A stretch of 64,000 nucleotides of DNA from Megalonaias nervosa (Eukaryota > Mollusca > Bivalvia > Unionida > Unionidae): positions 111,704 through 175,703 of the forward strand of contig JAECUM010009476.1 of NCBI GenBank assembly GCA_016617855.1, read 5' to 3'. Both the position numbers and the translations under genes were made by a program. The notes beneath the pieces are model-generated. The model made no database searches. It was not told the origin of the DNA and saw only the letters and a list, made by a program, of their open reading frames with translations. Each line of letters begins with the position of its first letter. Within the stretch, counting starts at the first letter, position 1. This document shows, one piece after another, positions 37,006-46,598 of the stretch.

Positions 37006-37090
37006 AACGTCTGAGTAAATTATAAAATAAAAATAAAATAATCTGATTCTGAAAAGATAATTATATTATTTTTTAAAGTTGATTTTTCAT
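37006..37090. terminator. AT-rich region after the penton gene, probable 3' end
   Basis: Just after the penton stop comes an A/T-only stretch with AAATAAAAATAAAATAATC (37025-37043), containing AATAAA-type polyadenylation hexamers. It would end transcripts of the morphogenesis block. There is no direct proof. Confidence 0.35.
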
Positions 37091-37460
37091 AATCTCATGG
37101 GCTAAATACCCCATCAATTATTAAATTTTGCTAGATTTCTTCATTTAGTCGTGCAAATACCCCATCAAATTATTAAATTTTGTTAGATTTTTTTCATTTA
37201 ATTGTGCAAATATCCCATCAAATTATTAAATTTTGTTAGATTTGCTGTATTTTCTTAATTTTACAAAATATCCCATCGAATTATTTTACTTATAATATTT
37301 TTATGAAAAACTGAAAATCAGTGAAATTTGCTATATTTTCTTCATTTAGTTGTGCAAATACCCCATCAAATTATTAAATTTTACTAGATTTTTCATTTAG
37401 TCGTGCAAATACTTCACCAAATTATTAAATTTTGTTAGATTTTTTCAATTTGATGGGTTA
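37091..37460. repeat. AT-rich tandem array of about 57 bp units inside the Polinton
   Basis: Six or so imperfect units carry AAATACCCCATCAAATTATT followed by AAATTTTGTTAGATTT and TTCATTTAGTCGTGC. The array fills the non-coding gap between morphogenesis and replication modules. It could be a replication or transcription control region or a simple satellite. Confidence 0.8.
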
Positions 37461-38115
37461 AACAGTACTCAAAATCATTAAAATCTGAATAAATAATCAA
37501 TTTCTATAATAATATGGTGACTGAAGCAATTGCATATAAAGCGAGATAACTCTCTCCTCTCTGTAGAGTAAATTAAGCAATTATCTCCCCCGTTACTGCG
37601 TCGATTCATAAGACCACGAAGATAGTTTCCATTTTCTTTCATTGAACGGTTAATTATTTAGCAATTTAATTGTTCTCTGCAAGCAATTAGCTGTCACTGG
37701 AGCAGTAATTTGTAACAGAAAAGGATAGTTATGCACCTTTTGACTGATGACTTTAAATCACGTCGGCTTATACAAGTGCGTAATTACAAATTCATGTTTT
37801 TTAAGCTGGTTGTATACATGTATTTTAACCTAGCAAACGAGAACTTATACAGAAAATGTAATATTTTATACAGTAAATTTTATGAAGTGTGTTTGGAAAT
37901 TGAAATATACAGTTCATAATGATTTGATTTTATTCACTATGCCTGCTTATAACTACGTAATTTATTAGATCTTTTAGGTAACAGGCTATATTGATCTGCA
38001 TGTACTCTTCAGCTTCCGGACTTACTGTGTAGAATTATTATTTGTCTGGAGATGAATTAAATCTACGCTACAGTTTTACAATAATTATAATTTTTATTCA
38101 GTATATTGGTCGTAC
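37461..38115. other. Polinton non-coding DNA
   Basis: Between the tandem array and the nested foldback element I see no gene with a recognisable domain. Confidence 0.5.
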
Positions 38116-39464
38116 GTAATGTAACAAGGAAACCCCATGGACTTCAAATATTTCGTTTCGTTATTTACTATTTCGTTTTGGTAAAGTTTATGTTGTTATT
38201 TTAAATGCTTGGCGGGCTTTGTAGTGCATCTAACGTCTTAGTTTTGGGTCACGTGATTCCACCTGGGTAGATATACGGGCCAACTGTGGCTGCTATGGTG
38301 GTGTGTTAGGAAGCGGCGTAGAGTGAAGACGTCCCCTGCAGTGTAGCAGTATAACCACCCCGCCAGAGCAAGCACACTTGGTCATATTCCGTTGGGTAGG
38401 AGAGAGCCAGGCCAGGAATCTGAAAAGGATAGGGACAAGGTCTTTCATCGACCAACAGCCCGGCGCTACAAGGCTTGTCCAAGCGAACGCAGAGGGATTG
38501 CGATAATACACGTTTTGACTGAGGTTAACTCTTCTTTCATCATTTCGCACTGTCGTCTGTCTCTATCGATCTCGAGCGGATAACGATGCGACTCTGCGAC
38601 CCAGTCGGCGACCAGAAGAAGACCCAGTCTGCAACTCTGTGACCAGTCTACAAATAAGACGAAACCCCGCTGAATCTGTCTGATGACTGGCACTCCAGAG
38701 TGTGACAGATTTCCACCTCAGCGGGATACGATTTTATTTTTGGCTTCTCGGGCGTCGCCGACTTGGTCACAGTCTAGTCACAGGGTCGCCGACTGGTCGC
38801 TGACTTGTCGCAGGGTCGCAGACTGGGTCGCCGTCTGGACGCAGGGTCGCCGACTTGTCGCAGGGTTGCCGACTTAGTTGCTGGGTCGCCGACTGGGTCT
38901 TCTTCTGGTCGCCGACTGGTCGCAGAGTCGCAGACTTGGTCTTCTTCTGGTCGCCGACTGGGTCGCAGTCGCCGACTGGTCGCAGAGTCGCGTCGTTATC
39001 CGCTCGAGATCGATAGAGACAGACGACAGTGCGAAATGATGAAAGAAGAGTTATCCTCAGTCAAAACGTGTATTATCGCAATCCCTCTGCGTTCGCTTGG
39101 ACAAGCCTTGTAGCGCCGGGCTGTTGGTCGATGAAAGACCTTGTCCCTATCCTTTTCAGATTCCTGGCCTGGCTCTCTCCTACCCAACGGAATACGACCA
39201 AGTGTGCTCGCTCTGGCGGGGTGGTTATACTGCTACACTGCAGGGGACGTCTTCACTCTACGCCACTTCCTAACACACCACCATAGCAGCCACAGTTGGC
39301 CCGTATATCTACCCAGGCGGAATCACGTGACTCAAAACTAAGACGTTAGATATCACTACAAAGCCCGCCAAGCATTTAAAATAACAACATAAACTTTACC
39401 GAAACGAAATAGTAAATAACGAAACGAAATATTTGAAGTCCATGGGGTTTCCTCATTACAGTAA
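38116..39464. mobile_element. Nested foldback DNA element with arms of about 0.53 kb
   Basis: The left end TGTAACAAGGAAACCCCATG at 38120 and the right end CATGGGGTTTCCTCATTACA ending at 39460 are inverted copies. The arms (about 38120-38640 and about 38900-39460) match closely throughout. GTAA flanks both ends (38116-38119, 39461-39464) and is a probable target duplication. The inner parts and loop (38590-38990) consist of short permuted repeats of GTCGCCGACTGG and GTCGCAGAGTCGC type. The same 85-codon frame lies in both arms (38293-38550 minus, 39029-39286 plus), but it has no known domain and may be chance conservation. Confidence 0.85.
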
Positions 39465-39531
39465 TTTGCCTGCTTATTCAGTATTGGGTTAACTATATGA
39501 TAATTTTAAAACGTATATTTGTATGAATCGG

Positions 39532-39780
39532 AAAGTGGTGCAGTGTTATAACCTTGGATTCTCGTACTCAAGGTCCGTGGTTCGATTCCCATGATCGACA
39601 TATGTCAATGGAGACGATTTTGATGCCATTTTTCTAAGATAATTGGGGGTCCAGAGAAATCCTCGAAATCCACAACAAACAAAATACACTCTCCCACCAT
39701 GTCAACACGTGGTGGGTGTACTTTTGCACTCCCCGGATTGATTATGGGGGGGAGAGCGTACAAAATCTGTTGGACGTAAA
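39532..39780 (+). mobile_element. tRNA-derived SINE-like repeat (family S3)
   Basis: A tRNA-like head has an A-box-like AGTGGTGCAGTG (39535-39546) and a B box GGTTCGATTCCC (about 39580-39591). A non-tRNA body follows with AATTGGGGGTCCAGAGAAAT and CTCCCACCATGTCAACACGT. Behind it (39790-39905) the motif TTTGTGCCGTC occurs four times as a tail-like simple repeat. It is an insertion into the Polinton gap. Confidence 0.6.
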
Positions 39781-39960
39781 TAAGGCCCCCGTTTGTATGT
39801 ACCGTCCTTAATTAAGTTTATGTTTGTGCCGTCTATGTGTTTGTGCCGTCATAATCATATAATGCTATAATCATAATCATACAATGTGTTTGTGCCGTCT
39901 TCAAAAAACAGTCCTCTCTGGGGACTATTATTTTTATTTTAAACAAATATTTATATATAT

Positions 39961-40407
39961 ATGAACTACAAAAACATTAACGATATTATTTCTGCTATTG
40001 AAAAATTACAACATGATGGAATAAAGATATCTGATAATCTTAATCCTCAGAAAATTATGTGTGATTTTGAATCATTACAGCAACGAAAATTTGAAAATAA
40101 ATATACATTACCATCCAATTATAGATCCATGAAATTAATTTATCAATCTATGTTAGAATCCTTGGCAATGGTAAATGACACACAGGTGAAGCTATTTGCA
40201 CCTCTTGCACATTCAATCGAAAAGATTAGATCCGAATTGTCTCGCGAGTACGAAACAAAAAGGATTGTGAATAATCGTGTAATGCAGTTGAGAAAGATTA
40301 TGTCATTTGATTCTGTCAAAGGTGAGACAAGTGACACTGAAAACAGTGACAGTGAAGGTGGACCCTTGACTGTGGTGATTGCTAAACAAAACCCTTGGCA
40401 AAATTGA
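39961..40407 (+). CDS. Polinton ORF of unknown function, intact
   Basis: 148 codons from the ATG at 39961 (after ATATATATAT) to TGA at 40405. The protein is mostly helical and charged (NINDIISAIEKLQHDGIKIS, LESLAMVNDTQVKLFAPL, EKIRSELSREYETKRIVN). It ends with an acidic Ser/Thr/Glu/Asp tract (ETSDTENSDSEGG) that looks like a casein-kinase-type target. I recognise no family. It is one of only four undamaged frames in the element and lies at the start of the replication half. Confidence 0.5.
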   Translation: MNYKNINDIISAIEKLQHDGIKISDNLNPQKIMCDFESLQQRKFENKYTLPSNYRSMKLIYQSMLESLAMVNDTQVKLFAPLAHSIEKIRSELSREYETKRIVNNRVMQLRKIMSFDSVKGETSDTENSDSEGGPLTVVIAKQNPWQN

Positions 40408-40564
40408 CAGAGTCAAACTATATAGTAAAAAAATATCTATTTATTTTGAATCAGATAATAATAATCAGATTTATTTATTATTGTAATATTTTTATTCTTT
40501 CTTTTTTTTCACAGGATTTTTGTTATTTTAAGTACCATTGACCCACCTACCAGAGAGGGCAGAG

Positions 40565-41092
40565 TTATCTCGTTTCATTAACTGACACAATAGGGATATA
40601 TTCAAATATTATCCGCTGATTGTATTTTTTCGAAAATGAAGATTTGCATGTTTTATTTGCGACAAATTGTACCGATTGTGGGCATATACAAAAATATTTG
40701 GCAGCTGCATTAATTGATGGGAAATTTATTTCTTGGCCTGTTTCTGCATTTACGGCTTTAACAGCTCTCTTTCCGAATATTTTACACCTTCCTGTATTTC
40801 CACGTGCAGAATTCTGACTCTGTGTAATAGCTTGCAGGTTACATAAATGATTATTTTTTGGATTTCCATCAATATGATCAATTACAAGTCCATCTTTAAT
40901 GTCTCCATGAAAACATTCGTAGATGAATCTATGTGAGAAATAATTTTTATTTCCACTGGTATCAAATACAAAATAACCAAATTTATCAATGCTACCAACT
41001 GGTTTTTTCAATGGGCAGTTTCTGATCACACCATAATGAGATGCTTCATAATTTTTAATAATTGGATGCGTTACAAACTCATTTTGCTCCAT
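40565..41092 (-). CDS. HNH homing-type endonuclease with NUMOD4 and IENR1-like domains, intact
   Basis: 175 intact codons from the ATG at 41092 (MEQNEFVTHPI). Residues about 10-35 (YEASHYGVIRNCPLKKPVG) look like the NUMOD4 module. The HNH_3 nuclease core follows (FSHRFIYECFHG then VIDHIDGNPKNNHLCNLQ), with the His pair and Asn/Asp metal site visible. The C-terminus (KAVNAETGQEINFPSINAAA, ICPQSVQFVAN) is an IENR1/NUMOD1-type DNA-recognition helix-turn-helix. Such proteins are typical of phage and organelle mobile introns, where they cut DNA to spread their own gene. Here the gene is free-standing between two Polinton genes, on the opposite strand to ORF148 and PolB. The ATG is preceded by an ATTATTATACAA stretch like the other Polinton genes. 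Confidence 0.88.
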   Translation of the reverse strand: MEQNEFVTHPIIKNYEASHYGVIRNCPLKKPVGSIDKFGYFVFDTSGNKNYFSHRFIYECFHGDIKDGLVIDHIDGNPKNNHLCNLQAITQSQNSARGNTGRCKIFGKRAVKAVNAETGQEINFPSINAAAKYFCICPQSVQFVANKTCKSSFSKKYNQRIIFEYIPIVSVNETR

Positions 41093-41120
41093 TTGTATAA
41101 TAATATTATTTGTTTAATCA

Positions 41121-41417
41121 TTATTTTGAAAATCTAGCAAGATAATCTTCTGCAGTTTTTATAGGAGATTCGAGAGTTTGTTTATCGTACTATCGTTTCA
41201 GTTCTCTATATATTTTACCACTGCATTTTACACACAACTGAGTTTTTCCTCTGACTCCAACAGCACACTGCACACACGGTTTTGGTCCTAGACTCCCATG
41301 TCTAACGCCTTGCATATGGTAGCCGCAGAATTCATTTACGCATGCTTTGTTACAAGGAGAAGTATATCTGATCATAAGCCAATTACATCGATTCTTTGTT
41401 TGAATCATTATATACAT
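41121..41417 (-). pseudogene. Polinton small zinc-ribbon protein, one stop
   Basis: From the ATG at 41417 (or 41408) the frame contains many Cys pairs (SPCNKACVNEFCGYHMQ, KPCVQCAVG, QLCVKCSGK), which make one or two zinc-binding ribbons. A TAG at 41190 interrupts it after YRELKR. The frame continues with TLESPIKTAEDYLARFSK to TAA at 41121. At about 98 codons it is a small nucleic-acid-binding type protein. It diverges from PolB, whose ATG is 45 bp away, and the AT-rich spacer between them could serve as a two-way promoter. Confidence 0.6.
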
Positions 41418-41461
41418 ATACTAAAATTCAATTTAAATATATATTTGTCTTAATTATAATA

Positions 41462-43770
41462 ATGGAGGAATTATCCGCAATTGAACCTTATAGAGCTGGA
41501 TTTGACCTTGACAGACTACCAAGATAAAAATTTGGTTTTTCGATGCAAGATCTGGCTTTAACAAATGAGGATATAACTAAACGTATCCGTGAAGCCAAGA
41601 AGGAATTTTGTGACGATGGTGCGGATCATGTGTGGTCAACATTCAGAATTGGAAATGTTGTCGATACTATAATGAATGACAAACGAGGAAGAGAGATTAT
41701 TAACCACCTTGATGTTCAAAGATATTTTATTTTAATAATATTTATTGTAAGGACAGACGACGACACTTGGATTATCCATGACAAACGTGATCCTGTCCGC
41801 ATGCAGTCAGGAAATAATATTGTTCTCTTGAATAAAATTTCCAAACCCGGAATACTGACTGGTATTGACAAACCGTATTATGAACGAGCGTATCCTGTGA
41901 CTGCGGTTGTCTATGCAATATATCCGCTGAATAATAAACCTGACGTCAATGATCTCAAGCCGATGAAACTGTCAGAGTTAAGAATAAATTGTGTAGCTGA
42001 ACGAGTTACAGAACAAACTTCACAAACGCGATACGTGGCAATGGTTTAACAGATTTATGACGTAAAAAAATAAATACGTGGGCAGAAGCAGTTAAAGATA
42101 CCGGAACGTCTATCAGCGACGTTTTTGAGCTGGGAAGGAAATTAAAATTCCCAATAACAGTGAAGACGTTAACCAGAGAGATTTTGTATCAATCGAAATA
42201 TGAATCAAGAGGAGCTTCGATAGATATTATCGATCATAATGCACACACATGGACTGTGGCAGTAACAATATTTCCACAAGACAGAACAGTTAAATTTTAT
42301 GATGGTCATATATTTGATTTTATCAAATATATCAGTAAAAGTGACCCTATATCCATTTGGCTGTTTCAAAGTTCCTACGATGTAAATTACGATCAGTTTG
42401 TATGGTCTGGTGGGGATATTTATCATACAGAATCTCTTCACAGAGAAAAGAAAAATCTTGCATTAAAAAATACTTCTGATGATGTCAAGGTTGGACAATT
42501 ACTGAATAATTGTTTTACCATTCCATCAGTTGCTGCTCACTTTGCTCAGGAGACAAATTCATGGAAACCGACATGATTGGAATTTCTTGAAGATGTCCAG
42601 AAAAGATGTATTGAATATGGGCACGGTGGATTATGGAATACTAAATACGATTATAGCGATGTTATCTCAGTTGATATGGTAGCATGTTATCCTGGAAGTT
42701 TTCTTGGATACGGAGAGTGTTCTGAATACTTTAAGAGATTTGGACGTCCATCACATGAGATGACCAGAGTTGCGATAAACAGACCCTTACCAGATTTTGA
42801 CTTAACCGGATTCGCCTATATAGAGTCATTCGAGTTTACGGAAAATCTCCATCTGATTACTTATACTTGGTTTGGAAAATATTTTTCTGAAAAATGTTGG
42901 GTTCCAATAGTACTATTACGATATATGTCTGAGAATAAAATATTGATATCATTGAAAGTAAATGAAGTAATTATATCGTATCGTCCACAGAAACAAGTTT
43001 GGTTACCAGAACCGGATAGATTTAATATTAATGATGTCAGGAAAGTTGTTGTTGTTGTTGTTGTTGTTGTTGTGGGGCTTAACGCCATTTTTCAGCACAC
43101 GATAGGCTATACATGGCGGCCAGTATTAATTGTGGAGGAAGAAACCGGGAAATCCGTGGAAAGAACCACCGACCCACAAGAAGCTGATGTCAGGAAAGAA
43201 TTTCCTGATCTTAACGAAGATGATATTGTTAAAATTACTAATAATATATCTAAATGCAGGAAAGAAAGCGATGAGAAACTTGCAAAAGATTTTGGTAGAA
43301 AAATAATTGGTAAATTTACACAAGGCGGATCACATGATCATAAATGACACTGTACAAGATTAATTATGGACGATGCTGAACTCGATTTTATAATTGCTGA
43401 TACAACGGAAAAAAAACACATTTATAAGTCGAAGTAATGCTTATTTATCAGACGGAACCAAACTAGGTACAATTGTGAGCTATATTGGTGGCGAGTCACC
43501 GCAGTTTACTCATTTATGATCTTCAATGCTAGCGTACGTTTCGATAAATCTACTGTCGATGATAAATAGATTTCCTCGTCACGCTGTCTGAGTTGCTATG
43601 GATTCATTTTATATAAATAAAAAATATGCAGATTTGTTAAAACAATTACATATTGACAATTATGCATCATGGGGCAAATGGAGAATAAAATGAGAAAACA
43701 TACTTAGTTATTCTGAATCTGCCGATGTTGAAATTAAGGAAAGATATTACAAAAATAGTCAAATATCAGA
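41462..43770 (+). pseudogene. polB: Protein-primed DNA polymerase B (N-terminal part of a Pol-helicase), broken
   Basis: This is the Polinton replicase, which copies linear DNA from a protein primer. The ATG at 41462 opens MEELSAIEPYRAGFDLDRLP. Motif A is DMVACYPGSFLGYG, catalytic Asp at 42673. A motif-B-like region has GGESPQFTHL then SSMLAYVSINLLSM. Motif C is VAMDSFYINKK with its Asp near 43600. Breaks: TAA at 41525, a frameshift near 42050, TGA at 42574, a frameshift around 43350-43440, and TGA at 43517, 43589 and 43691. A SINE with a 14 bp duplication lies at 43046-43184. Residues after motif C run without a clear gene end into the helicase, suggesting one fused protein. Confidence 0.85.
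43046..43184 (-). mobile_element. SINE (family S1), 5'-truncated, inside PolB
   Basis: A (TTG)n tail followed by GTGGGGCTTAACGCCATTTT and TACATGGCGGCCAGTATTAA is the same repeat as at 48467 and 50150, lying on the minus strand. It is cut off before the tRNA-like head. TGATGTCAGGAAAG occurs at 43032-43045 and 43185-43198, a 14 bp target duplication that proves insertion. Insert plus duplication is 153 bp, a multiple of three, and this frame stays open through it. Confidence 0.95.
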
Positions 43771-44898
43771 ATTGTCATCTGCACCATCTGTATACAATCC
43801 TGTGGCTAGACATAAGACTGTTTATCTTAATGGATGTGGTGGTTCAGGTAAAACAACTCGTGCGATTAAATTATTCCTCAACAACCATTCAGATATAATT
43901 GTTTTGACATCGACACATAAACTCGCCAGAGAAATAAAAGAACGAGGAGTAAAAACATGTACATATCATAGTTTCTTCAGATGGTGTGGAGACACATGGA
44001 CTCCTGAGCGAATGGGTGAGAAATACATATCTAAATACATTATCTGGGACGAGATAGACACGGTACCATTAGAAATATAAAAATATTCCTTGAATGGTTA
44101 TTGACTAAAAATACTGCTGTAATAATGTGTGGCAATCATGGTCAGCCACCACCCTTTATTGGACAGTCTCCACATGAATGGCTGAAAACATTTGTCGATT
44201 ATTACGAAGAAATAACTGATGACCACAGAGCTATTGATGAACCGCTGAAAGAGTCTAAAAGATTAATCAGACTGCAGCCAGATAAAATACAGTGTGAGAT
44301 AATGCGTAAAGTAATTCCAGAAACTACTATGAATGATTTTTGGAATTTATGGAGACCTGCTGACTTGATAGTCGCAAGTAGAAAGATAGTTCGTGATAAA
44401 CTTCAACAACAATTATTTCTGTTACATAAAGAAAAGTTTTCAAATCTACCTGTACCATTGTGTTATCGCCCAGCAGATACTCAACGACAGAATATTGAAG
44501 ATGAAATTCCTGGTGGTGGGATACAAAATCTTGTATTGAATGATATTGTTTTAGTTCGCATCAGTGCTGTTGAGAGCGCATTAACGATGGACAAATCTCC
44601 ATGGACGTTAGGATACGCTATAACGATTCACTCGTCACAGGGATTAACTATTTCTGATACAAATATCTGGATTGTCGATGATTGGATCGAATGGTCAAAT
44701 TTAGTTTATCTCACAGTGTCTCGAGTCAGAAGAATATCTCAACTGCACAGGGTTATTATGAATTTTACAGAAAATAATGATCAAACTGCTAGCAACAACA
44801 ACAAAATTGTTGTTGGTGTAATAAGAAAAAAACTATTTGGTTATAAGCAATGTGATAAAAAAAATAATCGCGATTTTGATATTGATACTGAATTATGA
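43771..44898 (+). pseudogene. SF1 (RecD/Pif1-like) helicase domain fused to or following PolB
   Basis: The frame continues from PolB with no start codon needed. Walker A is LNGCGGSGKTTRAIK (about 43835-43870). A motif Ia-like stretch is IIVLTSTHKLAREIK, Walker B is IIWDEID (44039-44059), then CGNHGQPPP (motif III-like), an arginine-containing middle, GYAITIHSSQGLTI (about 44611, UvrD_C2-like) and LVYLTVSRVRR. A single-base loss near 44075 shifts the frame, with TAA at 44078. The last part ends in TGA at 44896. The domain should unwind DNA ahead of the polymerase. Whether it is a true fusion or a separate gene needs intact relatives. Confidence 0.85.
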
Positions 44899-45086
44899 CA
44901 CTGAAACAACAACAGAACAATCATTGTGCAAGCTGTAACACAATAATGTTGTGGCTGTATTCGAATAATAATCCAAGACAGTTCACCGTAGACAGAATTA
45001 ATAGTGATCTTGGTCATACACGTGATAATGTCATATTGACATGTCTTGAATGTAATCGACGTAGAGGTGCTAGTTTACAAAAGTGA
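44895..45086 (+). CDS. Small HNH nuclease domain after the helicase
   Basis: 63 codons starting at an ATG that overlaps the helicase stop (ATGA, 44895-44898), to TGA at 45084. Motifs: C-x2-C in NNHCASCNTIMLW, VDRINSDLGHTRDNVIL with the HNH His/Asn pair, and a second Cys pair in CLECNRRRG. This is the four-Cys zinc ribbon HNH fold. Because it starts exactly at the helicase end in a different frame, it may once have been the C-terminus of the same polyprotein, with a single base change splitting it off, or it may be translated by stop-start coupling. It is open throughout. The role in replication or recombination is inference. Confidence 0.65.
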   Translation: MTLKQQQNNHCASCNTIMLWLYSNNNPRQFTVDRINSDLGHTRDNVILTCLECNRRRGASLQK

Positions 45087-45115
45087 ACACGGTGGTAATT
45101 GTGTGTCTTCAGGAA

Positions 45116-46056
45116 TTATTGTAATTGTTCACGTACAAATCCACATTGAGGAGCAGTTGAATCTAGTCTGTAAATTGCACGTCTATCTGTGGATCTTACC
45201 ACGCTAGAAATTTTATGTGTAGTCACACTCCAGATAGGATCAGTTGCTCTTTTTTTACCGCCTTCAAGTTCACCAGGTTCATGTAAATATCTTACAGTCA
45301 CATTACCTAGTACTGGTTGAGAGGAAGATTCACGTCATTGTATTGATATATATTTCTTTGTAATTGCATTAGCAGGCTTCATAGAAGATGCATGAGTAAT
45401 TTCATTATTCAAAGCAGCTATCACACTTGGTAACCTTGCAACCCATTCACGAGATCTCTCCCCAGACTTAAAGTCAGTAGATATTTCCTTTGCATATTGA
45501 TATCCAAATAACCGCTCAGCAAGTGTTCAATTAAGTCGTTCAACGACTGCCTGATCATGATGAATTTCAGTGTGTCCTCGTCTGATTTTAACGTTATGTT
45601 TTTTCATCAACGATAATACTGCATGAAGAAATTCTTTACCGTGATCAACCTGTAGTAGCTGTGGCCATCGCAAGGGTCCTCGTTGATAAATTCGTTCAAA
45701 TGCAGATGCAACTTCAGTTGCTGTCTTTGTTGACAGTGGTTCTGCTTCTTTATATCTACTTGCAACGTCAATGACAGTTAACGCGTATCTGTATGTGCAT
45801 GATTGACGTCTACCAGTTTTAATAGTATCATGTGGTAAAAACAAAATATCTGCTTGATGAACTTCATTAGGAGTACTGACATCAAAATGTGCATACTGAA
45901 TTTTTTTTTAGGTGGTGGTAGATAAATTTGCCATATTGCCTGTCGTGCTAACCATGCTGCAGCAACAGCACGTGAGACTTCTGATACTTCAGCAAGTTTA
46001 GTAATCGCTGCTCTACCTCTCCAATATCCTCTTGGGCTATAATAAATGGATTCCAT
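45116..46056 (-). pseudogene. Polinton retroviral-type integrase (rve), broken
   Basis: Inserts the element into the chromosome and makes the short target duplication. The ATG at 46056 opens MESIYYSPRGYWRGRAAITK, followed by an N-terminal helical domain. A slip in the T9/A9 run near 45905 leads to the frame holding the core. The first catalytic Asp lies just upstream of the FLPHDTIKTG stretch, the second is in LLQVDHGKEFLHA (about 45645) and the Glu in DQAVVERLN (about 45535). TGA stops lie at 45529-45527 and 45337-45335, and the same frame then holds the C-terminal YLHEPGELEGGKKRATDP segment typical of Polinton integrases. It is transcribed away from the helicase and toward it at its 3' end. 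Confidence 0.9.
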
Positions 46057-46076
46057 TATAATAATTATATAATTAA

Positions 46077-46586
46077 TTACCCAGCCCCTAACATTATTTT
46101 ACCTTTCATAGCAGTTTTTATTAGAAAACTAGTGAGTTTTTCTCTGAGAGATTTATCAGGTATAGAATTTAACGCATGAATCAATTTCACATCTGCGAGA
46201 TGCCGTTGTTGTAAATCATTGCTTTTGTACGCAACATCATGAACATGACACGTTTGATCAATCTTATTTATTGGATACTCTCCAAGTGAGGGTTGATATT
46301 GATAATAAAGTCGGATATCAAGTCGAGTTCCAGGACCACAATAATTATATCCAGGAAGATGTTTCTCACCAGGGTATTTAGCCCATGGAGCTCCTGGTAA
46401 TTTCCCTAATGAAGCAGCGATATCTCCACCTTTGACTGACAAGTCAAGAAGAATAAATTTATATTGTTTTGTGCCACACTTTACACATTTGCCTGTAATT
46501 GCACGTCTTTCATTTTTTGTTATTATCGATGTCGATCCACTGGTATGGGTGGGTGCTCTGCATCTAACACAATATATTAAATCCAT
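46077..46586 (-). CDS. Phospholipase A2-like protein with N-terminal zinc ribbon, intact
   Basis: An intact 169-codon gene from the ATG at 46586. Residues 1-45 hold two Cys pairs (YCVRCRAPT and GKCVKCGTKQ), a small zinc ribbon. Residues about 95-140 match the PLA2 core of parvovirus VP1-type lipases: the Ca2+ loop YCGPGTRLD and the catalytic helix CHVHDVAYK (His-Asp), with PINKIDQTC between. In parvoviruses this activity breaches the endosome during entry, and a similar use in the virus-like Polinton is inferred. The tail is basic. It starts 12 bp from the divergent ATPase start and ends 20 bp before the integrase start. Confidence 0.88.
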   Translation of the reverse strand: MDLIYCVRCRAPTHTSGSTSIITKNERRAITGKCVKCGTKQYKFILLDLSVKGGDIAASLGKLPGAPWAKYPGEKHLPGYNYCGPGTRLDIRLYYQYQPSLGEYPINKIDQTCHVHDVAYKSNDLQQRHLADVKLIHALNSIPDKSLREKLTSFLIKTAMKGKIMLGAG

Positions 46587-46598
46587 ATTATTTATTAT

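Noticed and set aside
38293..39286. Identical 85-codon genes in both arms of the foldback element
   Set aside because: They are the same sequence read from two inverted arms. No domain, no start context, and the composition follows the repeat. Kept only as a note.
39541..39610. tRNA gene near 39.55 kb
   Set aside because: It has a B box but no convincing acceptor stem, and it is followed by a repeat-like body. Better read as SINE-like.
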